From Neoscytalidium dimidiatum (Eukaryota > Ascomycota > Dothideomycetes > Botryosphaeriales > Botryosphaeriaceae), in assembly GCA_037367355.1 (NCBI GenBank), contig CM074697.1, forward strand, positions 1,178,001 to 1,242,000: a DNA stretch of 64,000 bases, given 5' to 3'. The notes under the pieces are model-generated. The model did not search any database. It was not told where the DNA came from and worked only from the letters and a program-made list of their open reading frames with translations. This document shows positions 22,096 through 32,360 of the stretch, in pieces. Each line of letters opens with the position of its first letter. The stretch's first letter is position 1. The translations under genes and the position numbers were made by a program.

Positions 22096-25000
22096 TCAAC
22101 CCCACGTTCCACCGCCACCCCTCCCCTGCCTCCTCTGTGCGCTGAGCCGCCAATCGTCCTCGCCCTGGAACTTGTTCGCGAGCGGCTGGATCCTTTCGGC
22201 CTTCTTGCGCTTGCTCAGGCGGTCGGTGGGCGCGACCTTGAAGAAGGTCGGGGCGGCCTCGACGAGCCACCGGGGCTCGATGGCGGTGACGACGTGCATG
22301 TACTCCTTGGTGGTCTCGACGACGCTGTTGAAGATGACGTGCTCGGCGGGCTTGCCGAACAGCGCGCTGGACGGGTGCAGGTAGACCGGGTTGCCCTCGA
22401 CCAGCGTCTTGTACCCCTCCTGCGGGTCCTTGCGCGCCGAGTTGCGGAAGAAGCCCGAGCAGAGCGCCTTGCGCACTAGCTCGGTGCTGCGGCCGCACGA
22501 CACGATGGGCGACTTGTAGCGCTTCATGATGGTCGTCAGCTGCTCGCGCACGTCCGCCACGCGCTTCATCGACTTGGGCTGGATGAAGTTCTCGTAGCAC
22601 CAGTGCACGCTGAACTTGGACTGTTTCCATGCGTTGTACACGTTCAGCAGGGTGAGGTGGTCGCCGTGCGGGTCGTGGAATTTGGCTTTCTTCTGGTCCG
22701 CCTGTTGCTGCTTGTCCTTGGGCCGGTGCCAGACAGTCTGCACGGCTGAGATCATGGACACGATTGTGAGCATCTCCTCCGAGCATTGCATCTTAGTCGA
22801 CATGATCAATGCTTTAGACAATGCTGGGTCCATGGGGTAATCGGCCATCTGTCGTCCGAGCTGGGTGAGCAAGCCTTCTTCATCGAGCGCAGCCAACGCG
22901 TAAAGCTCTTCTAGTGCAGTCAACATGGTATTTGTGGGAGGAGGATCCATGAAGTCAAAGCCAAGAAGGTCGTTGATGCCCATCGCTTTGAGCATGAGGA
23001 TGGTGTTGGACAAATTCTGCCGTTGGATTTCGGGGATAGTTGTGGGTAGCATCTCACTCTGAAACGCCGCCTCGGTGTACAGCCTGAAGCACTTTCCGGG
23101 GCCTGTACGACCGGCTCTGCCGGCGCGCTGTTTTGCCTGCGCTTGGGAAATAGGTGTAACCTGCAGGCGATCCATACCAAGCTTGGGGTCGTACGCCGTC
23201 TGTTTGACGAAACCTGGATCGACAACGTAATAGATTCCATCAATAGTGATAGATGTCTCGGCGATATTGGTTGCGATGACAACCTTTCTGCCTCCTGGGG
23301 GAGCGGGCTCGAAGATCCGGCTAGCGACCTCACTGGGCAGAGCACCATAGATGGGTAATATGATCAATTCAGGAACACCCGGCCCGAGTGCTTTCATTCG
23401 CTCAAAGAGGATTTCGCAGCTAGTATCGATTTCCTCTTTGCCCGTCAGGAAGAGCAAAATGTCACCCGGAGGTTCAGCGAGATGGATTTGCATGACTGTC
23501 GTCAAAGCGGCATCCAGGTAGTCGCTCTCTGGCTCCTTCGAATACATGATCTCGACGGGGAATGTGCGGCCAGGGATAGAGAAGATTGGACATTTGTTGA
23601 AGTATTCAGAGAACTTGTCTGCGTCCAAGGTGGCGGAGGTGACAATGACTTTCAGATCAGGGCGCCTCTTCAAGGTTTTCTTGAGTAGACCGAAAAGAAC
23701 GTCGGTGGCGATTGTGCGTTCGTGGGCCTCGTCAAGAATAATGACAGAGTATCTGTTCAGCATCGGGTCCAGAAGGATCTCACGCTGCATGATACCATCC
23801 GTCATGTACTTGATCTTCGTGTCCGGGCTGGTGCAGTCCTCAAATCTAATGGTGTAACCAACCTCAGCACCGAGCTTGCAACCAACTTCTTCAGCCACGC
23901 GTTTAGCAACGGACATGGCGGCAACACGGCGTGGTTGTGTGCAGCCGATCATTCCATTGTTTGCGAACCCAGCCTCAGCAAGATACTGGGTCAGTTGTGT
24001 AGTCTTGCCAGATCCAGTATCTCCGACGAGAATCAGAAGCTGATGTTCACGCACGGCCTCGAGCAATTGGTTGCGGAATTTGAAGACAGGCAAACTCTCT
24101 CGTTGTTCTTTGATAGACATGTTTGTTCGCTTTCCTGTTTCCGTCTTTCCCTGCGTGATCTTCTTCCATTCAGGAAGTGGTTCGTTGGATTTCGCACCCG
24201 CAGGTGTAGCGCGATAGTCGCTGGCAAACTTGCGTTGATCAGGGCCAGCCATTGGATCGTTCCACTGTGCGCTGAGATCAACACGCGATGCTTCTGCAGC
24301 AGCTTTGTCCGCTGCTTCTTGCTGTCTCAAATCTCTTCTCTCTTTAGCCAATTGATCACCAGCCATGGCAGCTCGGTTAAGGGATCCATCCGGGGCCTTA
24401 ACGACGCGGATGGGGGAAAGCTCAAGGGACTGCTTCGTCTGGCCGACTAGGAAAGGCGGCTCTTCCTCTCTGACTTCAATGTCGATATCTTCTTCCTCTT
24501 CGATCATACCGTGTTCGTTGATGTTGTCGAAGGTCTCATTCAGATCTGGTAGGTCTGCGGCAGACATTACACCGGCGGCAATCAGCTGTCGCATCTCCCA
24601 GCGCTCAGGCGACGTGAGCCGCTTCTTCGCCTTGGGCGGTCCGTTGAAGCCGCTTTCGATCATAGGTGCTTCAGAGCCCAAATTTCCATATCGACCGTTC
24701 GACGTGCTACCACCAAGGCCCTCCGAATTCGCACCTGAAGCTATTCGCCGCTCGGGTGCCAGGTCTTGGCCGGTTACTTGGTCCACTTCCTTCATGGTAA
24801 GACTGATTTTGCCATCCTTTATTTCCGTGACCTTCACCTTCACTTCTTGGTCTCGAGCAAGAAGATCCGAGGGGTCATTCACGCGACCTTCCGCCATTCG
24901 CGAGACATGGACCAGCCCGTCTACCCGTCCCTTAACGCCGTTGAGCCGAACAAAGGCACCGTACGGCTTGAGGCCAGTGACACGGCCATTGTATATCTTG

Positions 25001-25788
25001 TGTAGGATCGGTGTATCATCAATTTCGGGCGGAGGGGGGTTGCGGAAGTCGTCGTCATAGTCGTCACGGCGGCGATGCCTGCCTCTGCGGTCGTCGCGGC
25101 CATTTTCGCGGTCATAGTCACGCTCTCGCCTGTCCGAGAAGTCACGCGCTGGGCGCGACCTGCCAAACTCGTCTTCGAAAACGTAATCGTCGTTCTTCGG
25201 GCGGCGACGGCTTCTGTCAGGCGAGCGCGAGCGCGAACGGGAGCGAGAGCGGCGGTATCTCTTCGCCCTGCTCCGGTCATAGTTTTCTTCCCTGTAAGGA
25301 CTCGGGCTCCTCTTCTTGGACCCACCATTAGCTGCTCCGCCACCAGCTTTTCCAGCAAGATTTTCCAGCATAGCGAAGGTGTCGTCCAAGGCATCTTCCT
25401 TTGCGTCTTCCTCCTGCGGACCTTCATCCTCGTACGGCCTGGGGACCTCTTTGTCGGCGATCGCGAGACCCTTGAATACCCTCGCTTTTCTTTCACGTTC
25501 ATCCTCGGGCTTCTCCTCCTGCTCGACGGCCTTCGGCTTCCCATTCGACTTGTACTTTGGGTGCATCGTGAGGACAAGGCGGTCGATGCTCTCGATAAGA
25601 CTCGGAGGAAAATCGTCGGCGCCCATATCAGCAAGCGTGGCCTTGAACTCGTCGAGGGATTTGCATTTCGAATGCTGGTCTATAATGAATTCGGCGAGGG
25701 TCTTGTCGCTGATGCCCAGATGATTCTGGAGCTCCGAGGTAACTTTCGAGACGAGCGAAAGGAGCTCGAGAGAGCTGAGGTCATCCAT
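22096..25788 (-). CDS. PRP22: DEAH-box splicing helicase Prp22 (DHX8 type)
   Basis: A single uninterrupted frame of 1230 residues. The N-terminus (MDDLSSLELLSLVSKVTSEL) is the Prp22/DHX8 helical region. Residues about 155-250 form an Arg/Ser-rich, RD/RE-rich low-complexity tract. An S1 RNA-binding domain follows at about 265-337 (IYNGRVTGLKPYGAFVRLNG). The helicase core has Walker A GDTGSGKT at 589-596, DEAH at 686-689, SAT at 718-720 and QRAGRAGR further on, then winged-helix, ratchet and OB regions. S1 plus DEAH distinguishes Prp22 from Prp2, Prp16 and Prp43. It releases spliced mRNA from the spliceosome. The start at 25788 begins the conserved N-terminus. The frame stays open 47 codons upstream, but that part is Arg/Pro-rich leader. 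Confidence 0.96.
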   Translation of the reverse strand: MDDLSSLELLSLVSKVTSELQNHLGISDKTLAEFIIDQHSKCKSLDEFKATLADMGADDFPPSLIESIDRLVLTMHPKYKSNGKPKAVEQEEKPEDERERKARVFKGLAIADKEVPRPYEDEGPQEEDAKEDALDDTFAMLENLAGKAGGGAANGGSKKRSPSPYREENYDRSRAKRYRRSRSRSRSRSPDRSRRRPKNDDYVFEDEFGRSRPARDFSDRRERDYDRENGRDDRRGRHRRRDDYDDDFRNPPPPEIDDTPILHKIYNGRVTGLKPYGAFVRLNGVKGRVDGLVHVSRMAEGRVNDPSDLLARDQEVKVKVTEIKDGKISLTMKEVDQVTGQDLAPERRIASGANSEGLGGSTSNGRYGNLGSEAPMIESGFNGPPKAKKRLTSPERWEMRQLIAAGVMSAADLPDLNETFDNINEHGMIEEEEDIDIEVREEEPPFLVGQTKQSLELSPIRVVKAPDGSLNRAAMAGDQLAKERRDLRQQEAADKAAAEASRVDLSAQWNDPMAGPDQRKFASDYRATPAGAKSNEPLPEWKKITQGKTETGKRTNMSIKEQRESLPVFKFRNQLLEAVREHQLLILVGDTGSGKTTQLTQYLAEAGFANNGMIGCTQPRRVAAMSVAKRVAEEVGCKLGAEVGYTIRFEDCTSPDTKIKYMTDGIMQREILLDPMLNRYSVIILDEAHERTIATDVLFGLLKKTLKRRPDLKVIVTSATLDADKFSEYFNKCPIFSIPGRTFPVEIMYSKEPESDYLDAALTTVMQIHLAEPPGDILLFLTGKEEIDTSCEILFERMKALGPGVPELIILPIYGALPSEVASRIFEPAPPGGRKVVIATNIAETSITIDGIYYVVDPGFVKQTAYDPKLGMDRLQVTPISQAQAKQRAGRAGRTGPGKCFRLYTEAAFQSEMLPTTIPEIQRQNLSNTILMLKAMGINDLLGFDFMDPPPTNTMLTALEELYALAALDEEGLLTQLGRQMADYPMDPALSKALIMSTKMQCSEEMLTIVSMISAVQTVWHRPKDKQQQADQKKAKFHDPHGDHLTLLNVYNAWKQSKFSVHWCYENFIQPKSMKRVADVREQLTTIMKRYKSPIVSCGRSTELVRKALCSGFFRNSARKDPQEGYKTLVEGNPVYLHPSSALFGKPAEHVIFNSVVETTKEYMHVVTAIEPRWLVEAAPTFFKVAPTDRLSKRKKAERIQPLANKFQGEDDWRLSAQRRQGRGGGGTWG

Positions 25789-28700
25789 GGCGGCGGAAGG
25801 CAAGGGCGCAGCTCGAGACAAAGAAGGGAAGGGAGCCGCGCGTCGGGGCGGCGCGCAGTTATGTTGTATAGAGTGCGACGCGGTGGTCGTAATGGACGAT
25901 TTGCGGCGGCGAACTGCGGCAAAACCCATGCACTTTCATGCGGCCCGTGCGTCGGTCCGGTGCGTCGGGGCGCTAACCCACCAAGCTCGCCCGCCCCCTC
26001 CCCCCTCCTCTCCTTCTCTCTCTCTCTTTCTCTTCACCTTCACTCTGAACACCACAGTCTGGGCCATCTCTTGACGTTTGTGTCCAGCAGGAATTGGCAA
26101 CCACTGCGCTGTAATTGCTGTTGTCACCATACTGTGTCATTGGCCTACCATTGTCATTCACGTGTATATTCATTGGGTCGAGCAAATAATCGAGCGAAAA
26201 CGAGTGGCACCAAATCGGTGTTCAGTTCGCGATTGAGCGTAGGCTACGGACAACCAGTTCAGCCATCATAGAGACCTTTGATCTTGGATCTGTATCACTT
26301 TGACAGTGGGTGTCCTAGGAAGTTACACGAGTCTAACATCCGCAATCGATTTATTCTCATCACCGTTTGCGATCCGTACTCCTCGCGAGCCAGCATCAGA
26401 AACAGCCTGGCTGTTGCTAGCTTTACTCATTTCAGGGTTGCCGAGTGGGATTGGTTTACTTTTCGTGTAACTAACGCCACCTAAAATTAATTGCTCTTCG
26501 TAGAGCTGCATAGATTAGGTATTGCACGGCCCTTCTTCATTAAATTCATAGCCATCTCTTTCACTGCACTGGGATTGATCAAACCGGGTTCTAGTTAGGA
26601 AATACTCATCCATCATTCTGGCTAGTGATTCAGACGTGCGTCGTAATTCGAACGGTCTACACTTTTGACTTGGAATCGATTTTTATATTTTAGACTTCGA
26701 CAAGAAACGTGAAGTTGTGTCAACAGTAGTTCACCGTGTATATGCTGTTGAGCTAGAACAGCCGGTAATCAGTCGCTGGGCATTCAGGGAAAGTGATGAA
26801 GGCAAATTGTCTCGGGAACTGATACTCCATGTACTTCTTGCTCGACGCTAAGGAATTCTTACCTGACTCGGCCATATCTTGATCCCTGGAATATTAAAAC
26901 CTCGATCGGAGTTGAAATGACAGTAGTTGCAGCCATGCTCGGCGATCACTACCGGTAGTGAGTTGCTGAGATAACTGGACTCTGCTTGGTTCTCTGACCA
27001 AACTCCCTCACTAATGCGGCGACTTTGCTTCAGACTATCTTTTGACTTTTGATTCTGACCTGTTTACGACTTTGCGGACGTGGAAGGCCGCTCGGAAGAT
27101 TCATAGGTTCCAGGAAACACGTTGCGCAGAGTGCACTGATTGTTGTTGCCTTCCATTTACCCCTTCCCTTTTCCGTTCGGATCTCCGATGGAACTTGATT
27201 GTCGGCTTAGCAGGGCTGCGCAAAGGATCAGGACGCCACCAGGCTTGGCAATAAACTCAGCACGAATGTTGACCCAATCATCAGCATACAGGCGACATAT
27301 GAAGCAGGAAAAAGGTGTTCAAATCATTGGCATGCGGCTAGCTCATTTGGGATCATGACATCAAATCAGGGCTAAATACCACAGCTCGGATCTGAAGTAA
27401 TCTTTCAACCGTGACAGATACTGAACGAACCTGGCTGTAGTCTTTCGATGCAATTGCTATGAGTATGCAGAGGATGAGCAGCTAACTTTGGCAAAGTATA
27501 CAGGCAAAGATGTTGACGGTCCGCCGCATGCACCCCAGCACGATGCCAAATTTCTTGCTGAGTAGCTTGTGGCGTGGCTCGCTCGCTTAGCGAGAACCCC
27601 TCATGACTTCACAAAGCCGGCGCCCCTCGACTGAATCCCGGAACCTTAATCTGAGCCGCATCGTCTTGCGTCGCAGTCTTCGATTCGGCCACCCTCTGCA
27701 GAGCCTCGAGCACTGCAGCTGTTCCCGAGGACGTCCACTTCTTTGGCCGGTGGGTTTCGCTGCGGCTCCTCACGCTGGCCAGCTGACCGCGCCAGTCCTC
27801 CAGCAATTGGTCATCCGTCACACAGCTACACAGTGTCAGGACAGATGTGCGTTCGGAGCACTGAGCGGCGAGCGACGCGTCTGAAACACCATGTTCACCG
27901 CACCTCAGCCCGGTCCAGAAATGCGGTCAGAACATGGCCTCATTCTTCGAAGAGTCGGGGTGGGGACACCGCTGCACAGCCAGAAACGAGTCGACACGTT
28001 CCTCGCTAGCGGGGGGCGTCACGAAGTCAAGTCAGCTTCGCCCATGGGCAGTGCAATGCAGCTATGCGACTCAGCCAGCGAGGATTCGCAGCGTTTACTT
28101 GAAGCGGCTACCGGGACTAGGCGGATAGAAGGACTCCCAGGTTCTAGAAGAGGTCGAGAAGAGCTGAGAATGCTCAGAGATAGTGGCGCAGGCGCAAGCG
28201 GTGAGGCGGTGCGCGCACTCGCCACGAATGACGACGGGCGAATCACAGCAAGTCGCGAATACGCCATCCTGGATGCCTTCGCTTAGTGAGGGGGGAAAGC
28301 CGGCGGTCGGAGGATGCGAAATCCCAAGAACGATCAACGGCTAATATGCTGTTGATCGCTGCTCCTCGGCTGGTCATCATGAGCTTCCGCACGGCCTGGG
28401 CGCACCAATGGGGCATTCTCCTGCTCATCTGCATATCCGGTGGGCCACGCCGTCTGACCATGTGCCATGGCCGTCAGCGCGCGCGTCGAGAGCGTCGAGA
28501 GCACCGAGAGCGACCAGCACGAGTGGCAGACAAGAGCCAAACGGCCTGGTGGTCGGCGCCAGCAGCAGCCAACCGGCGTCATTATACGTGGGCCGAAGCC
28601 GGGCCGCGTGGTGCTGGTGCTGGCTTTTGGGCGGGTTGCTGTCAAGGCTTGGGCGCTTGCGGGGATGCTGAGCGGGACAAGCGCAGCGGCAGAGGCTTGG

Positions 28701-29487
28701 TCGACTGCAAGCAAGGCCAAGGAACCTTGGAACGAAGCATGGCTCCATGGCTCCGTGGCACCACAGGCGGGCTGCAACGCGAAGACGTCACAGTGAGAAG
28801 CCTGTTTCAGCTCCCGGGGCAACGCTGTGAGATCAGTTTGCGACAGGCGCGGTCGAAGATACAATATCTGGTGCGGCCGGCCACTTTAGGTTTTCCAGCG
28901 ACGTCTCCTTGCACCGAAATTGCCCAGGGACTTAGACGCGTCCTCAGCTAGGCTTCGCCCCCTTCGGCTTCGCGCCCACGCGCATCACGGCCCACACTGA
29001 TCGCCCGACAGTCCAGCCACAGCCCGCGTTGATTAAGTACAACCTTCCCCTGTCGTCGCTGTAATCTCTCACCCGCAGCGGCCTTACTTTCACACTGGGC
29101 GCTCGTCATCCTTTATTGTTGTACAAAATCCCCGTCCGCCCACCTTAAGCCCGATTTCCGAGCATTCTTCTGCTCACAGGCCACCTCCTCCCACAACAAA
29201 CGCGCATTGTCGGCCCCCGCCTGCGCGCGCCCGTCCGCAAGCCTCGCTCCGTACGCATCCACTGCTCCCAGGAACAACCCGCCAATCAATTTCCCGAGCC
29301 GAGCGCCTGCGCGTAATTGCCAGCCCCAGGAGTAGTAATCCTGCAGCCTTTGCTGCAAACTTTCCAACATGCGTACGTGTGCTACCCGAACAACCGCTTT
29401 GCCTGCCTTCCCTGTCTGCTCTGCCTATCAGCCTGGCGACCACCGCTCTTTGGTCAACTGCTTCCTTTTGTGCCCTCGTAGCTCACC
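25789..29487. other. Gene-free stretch of about 3.7 kb
   Basis: No protein-like frame, tRNA or rRNA was found between PRP22 (-) and the exchanger gene (+). Two sub-regions differ: about 26270-27500 is AT-richer, while 27560-29400 is GC-rich with purine/CG-rich words (for example GTCGAGAGCGTCGAGAGCACC near 28484). The longest frames, such as 28286-28951 plus and its minus-strand partner, overlap each other antisense and are Arg/Ala-rich shadows. The 3' end must contain the promoter and 5' UTR of the Ca2+ exchanger. Non-coding RNA genes or decayed repeats cannot be excluded by eye. Confidence 0.5.
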
Positions 29488-31391
29488 ATGTACCGCATAG
29501 ATACCATCAAGTCTAGAGCACGGCATACTGCCTGGAAGGCTTCCAAGAAAGGCTCAAACTGGAATCCGTAAGCATCCTCGCTCGCTTCTTGCTCTCACCT
29601 GCAATCTCTGATGCATTGTAGGTGGGCCCGGAAGATATCACACACTGGCGACTCGCTTTACGATGAAGAGAACCCGCGCGAGTCCTCCGAGACTCAACAT
29701 TCGCGAGCCCACTCCGAAGCATGCGCCGCCGATGGTGTTGAATTGGAGAACAGACAGGGGGACAACCCGGGCCCCACCCACGCGGCGACCATGCCCCCGC
29801 CTTCGCGCGATTCCAGCCAGCCACTTCACATCAATAGCAACGCGAACGGTGATGCTCACGAGTCTTCTGCTGACGCCTCGTTGACGAGGAGGAGGACCAA
29901 CAAGTCCGAAAGCGAAGAGGGCGAGAAGCCCGAGCTGGGTCGCCATGCAAGCACAAAATCTCGCAAGAGGAAGCAGCCCGTCATTACTCCCTGGACTATG
30001 TTCAAACATGTCGTGTTCGGATCCTGGGTCAACATCCTCCTGTTGGCCGTTCCTGCTGGCTTTGCCGTCAACTACGCACATCTGAACGGCATCGTGGTCT
30101 TCGTCGTTAACTTTATTGCTATTGTCCCTCTGGCTGGCATGCTTAGCTATGCCACCGAGGAGCTCGCGATGCACATCGGAGAGACTCTAGGCGGCTTGCT
30201 GAACGCTTCCTTCGGGTAAGTGCCACGTGCGGAGCAGCTCACCTGATTTTTACTAATGTCGATTTCCCAGTAACGCCGTTGAATTAATTGTCGGTATCCA
30301 GGCCCTCGTGAAGAGGGAGCTTACTATCGTCAAGACTTCGCTCATCGGCAGTATGCTCTCTAATCTTCTACTGGTCATGGGAATGTGCTTTTTCCTCGGA
30401 GGCATCAGCCGCGTTGAGCAGCACTTCAACGTTACTGTTGCCCAGACCAGCGCCAGTTTGCTTGCCCTGGCTGTAGCCAGTCTGATCATCCCCACTGTCT
30501 TCCGCATGTGGGTGGAACCTTCGAGCGAGGTCGCTGACCTCGTCGACACCGATGCGCTTTCCCGCGGCACTTCCGTCATCCTCCTCTTCGTCTATGCCTG
30601 TTACTTGCTTTTCCAGCTGAAGACTCATGTTGTCATGTACAACGAGCCAAGCAAGAAGGTTGAGAAGAGAACTAAGGAGCTCAAGCCCGGTGCGGCAACC
30701 CGAGGTGTTGCAGCTATTGGGGCTGGTGCCGCTGGCGCTGTCGGAGGCAAGATCCATGAGGATAATCTCTTGAGCCCACAGGATGAGGATGAGGACGAGG
30801 ACGAAGAGGAGGTCCCTGTCTTGACCGTTCTTGGCGCTTTGGTTGCGCTCGCTATTTCTACTGTTCTGGTTGCCTTTTGCTCGGAGTTCATGGTCGACAA
30901 CATTTCCTCAGTTGCTGGCAACGGCAAGGGTCTCTCGGAGACTTTCCTCGGTCTGATCCTGCTTCCCATCGTCGGTAACGCCGCCGAGCACGCCACTGCC
31001 GTGACGGTCGCCATGAAGGATAAAATGGATCTCTCCATCGGTGTCGCCGTTGGTTCTAGCACCCAGATCGCGCTGCTAGTGCTTCCTCTCACAGTTCTTA
31101 TTGGTTGGATTGTAAGTTTATCTGATGAACCCACCAGTCTAATATACGACTAATCAATGTAAAGATCGGTATCGATGATATGAACCTGTCTTTTGATGGT
31201 TTCCAGGTCGCAGTTTTGTAAGAATCCCCCATCTTTCCCTTGTAATCATTGTCACTGATATGTAAAGGTTCGTGTCTGTTCTTCTGGTCAACTACCTGAT
31301 TGGAGACGGCAAGTCCAACTGGCTGGAGGGAATGCTTTTGATGACCACTTATACGATCATCGCCGTCGCTGCCTTCGTTTACCCTGATTGA
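29488..31391 (+). CDS. VCX1: Vacuolar Ca2+/H+ exchanger (CAX family, Vcx1-like)
   Basis: Five exons (29488-29567, 29622-30215, 30271-31111, 31165-31217, 31268-31391) encode 563 residues. A hydrophilic, Ser/Glu-rich N-terminal region of about 150 residues precedes the transmembrane core. The core contains both CAX signature repeats: the GNAVELIVGIQAL block after YATEELAMHIGETLGGLLNA, and GNAAEHATAVTVAMKDKMD. A run of Asp/Glu (DEDEDEDEEE) lies in the loop between the two halves, as in yeast Vcx1. About eleven membrane segments are visible. The protein would use the vacuolar proton gradient to load Ca2+ into the vacuole. The small exons 4 and 5 code the last two helices (NYLIGDGKSNWLEGMLLMTT). 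Confidence 0.95.
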
Positions 31392-32360
31392 GCGACTGGA
31401 CGAACGAAGATAACGTTCAATCCGAGATAACAACTCGGTGATACAATTGACTTATGTGCTATAGATTGATTGAGCGTCCAGGGTTGGTGTTCAGGACATG
31501 ATGATTTGCGGCGGCTTTACTAGGGCTAAAAAGCGAGGTGATACCCAAATGCCCCGGGTTATTCGTAATACGTTTATCAGTATTAGACTTAGTTTTTTTT
31601 TTTCTTTACTTCTTGTGTATGTTTTACGTCTTGGAATAACTTGAGTGTCAATTTTAACTTCTTGTACATGCCCGAACAACCGACCAACTTCAAATATACT
31701 ACCGCCAAGTTCCTGCGCATTGATTGACTAATAACAAGTAATAGGAACTCTCGCTCTTCGCATGGCCACGATCAATCGATCCTTCCCATCCACGTTGTCC
31801 TCCACATCTCCCCTCATCTTTCAATGCTGGTGTGTATTCCTATTGTGGGCTACTTTGAGTTACCTACGTTGACATTCTAACCACGGCTCCGTCTTATTGC
31901 GGCCATTATCTGATGATGGATGTACTGGAGGAAATAGAGCTATAGTGGATATCGTTATATAGTGTATAATCGCTGGCAGGCACACACTTACTACAATACT
32001 GATATTCTCACCTCGTCAATGTCCTAACGACGGATACAATGAAGGAACCGATCGAACTACGGATACTGCATCCGCTGCAAGATGCATATAACGGTCCTGC
32101 TGGAAGGATGTCATGGGCATCTCTTGTTATTCCTTGAGCTCCTTCTACTTCCATCTCCTCAAGAGGTTCCTTCCGAAAAGAAAGCGTTGCATCCAGGGTC
32201 TACGCATCTGGGTATATAAGCAAATCTACTGACCTCTTTCTCCATCTCTTCTACACCCACCTCCTTCTCCACTTCTTCTACGTCACGCTTCCATACAACA
32301 TCGATTCCCTTCAACCAGCCAAGCAGCAACTCCAAGTGAACATACGCACATTTAGTCACA
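31392..32360. other. Intergenic/promoter of SNF2-RING gene
   Basis: Nearly 1 kb. The first part is AT-rich with a T/C homopolymer-like run near 31594-31608. The part just upstream of the ATG (about 32230-32340) is strongly pyrimidine-rich (CTCTTTCTCCATCTCTTC), a common fungal core-promoter or 5' UTR feature. No gene seen. Confidence 0.5.

Noticed and set aside
25788..25929. 47-residue N-terminal extension of PRP22
   Set aside because: In frame but Arg/Pro/Ser-rich; the DHX8-type N-terminus begins at the later ATG, so the extension is likely untranslated leader.
25075..26271. 398-codon plus-strand ORF
   Set aside because: It is antisense to the N-terminal, Arg/Ser-rich part of PRP22 and continues into the PRP22 leader; no recognisable domain.
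28286..28951. 221-codon plus-strand ORF in the gene-free block
   Set aside because: It overlaps antisense frames of similar size and is Arg/Ala/Gly-rich, as expected by chance in GC-rich DNA; no motif or splice extension.
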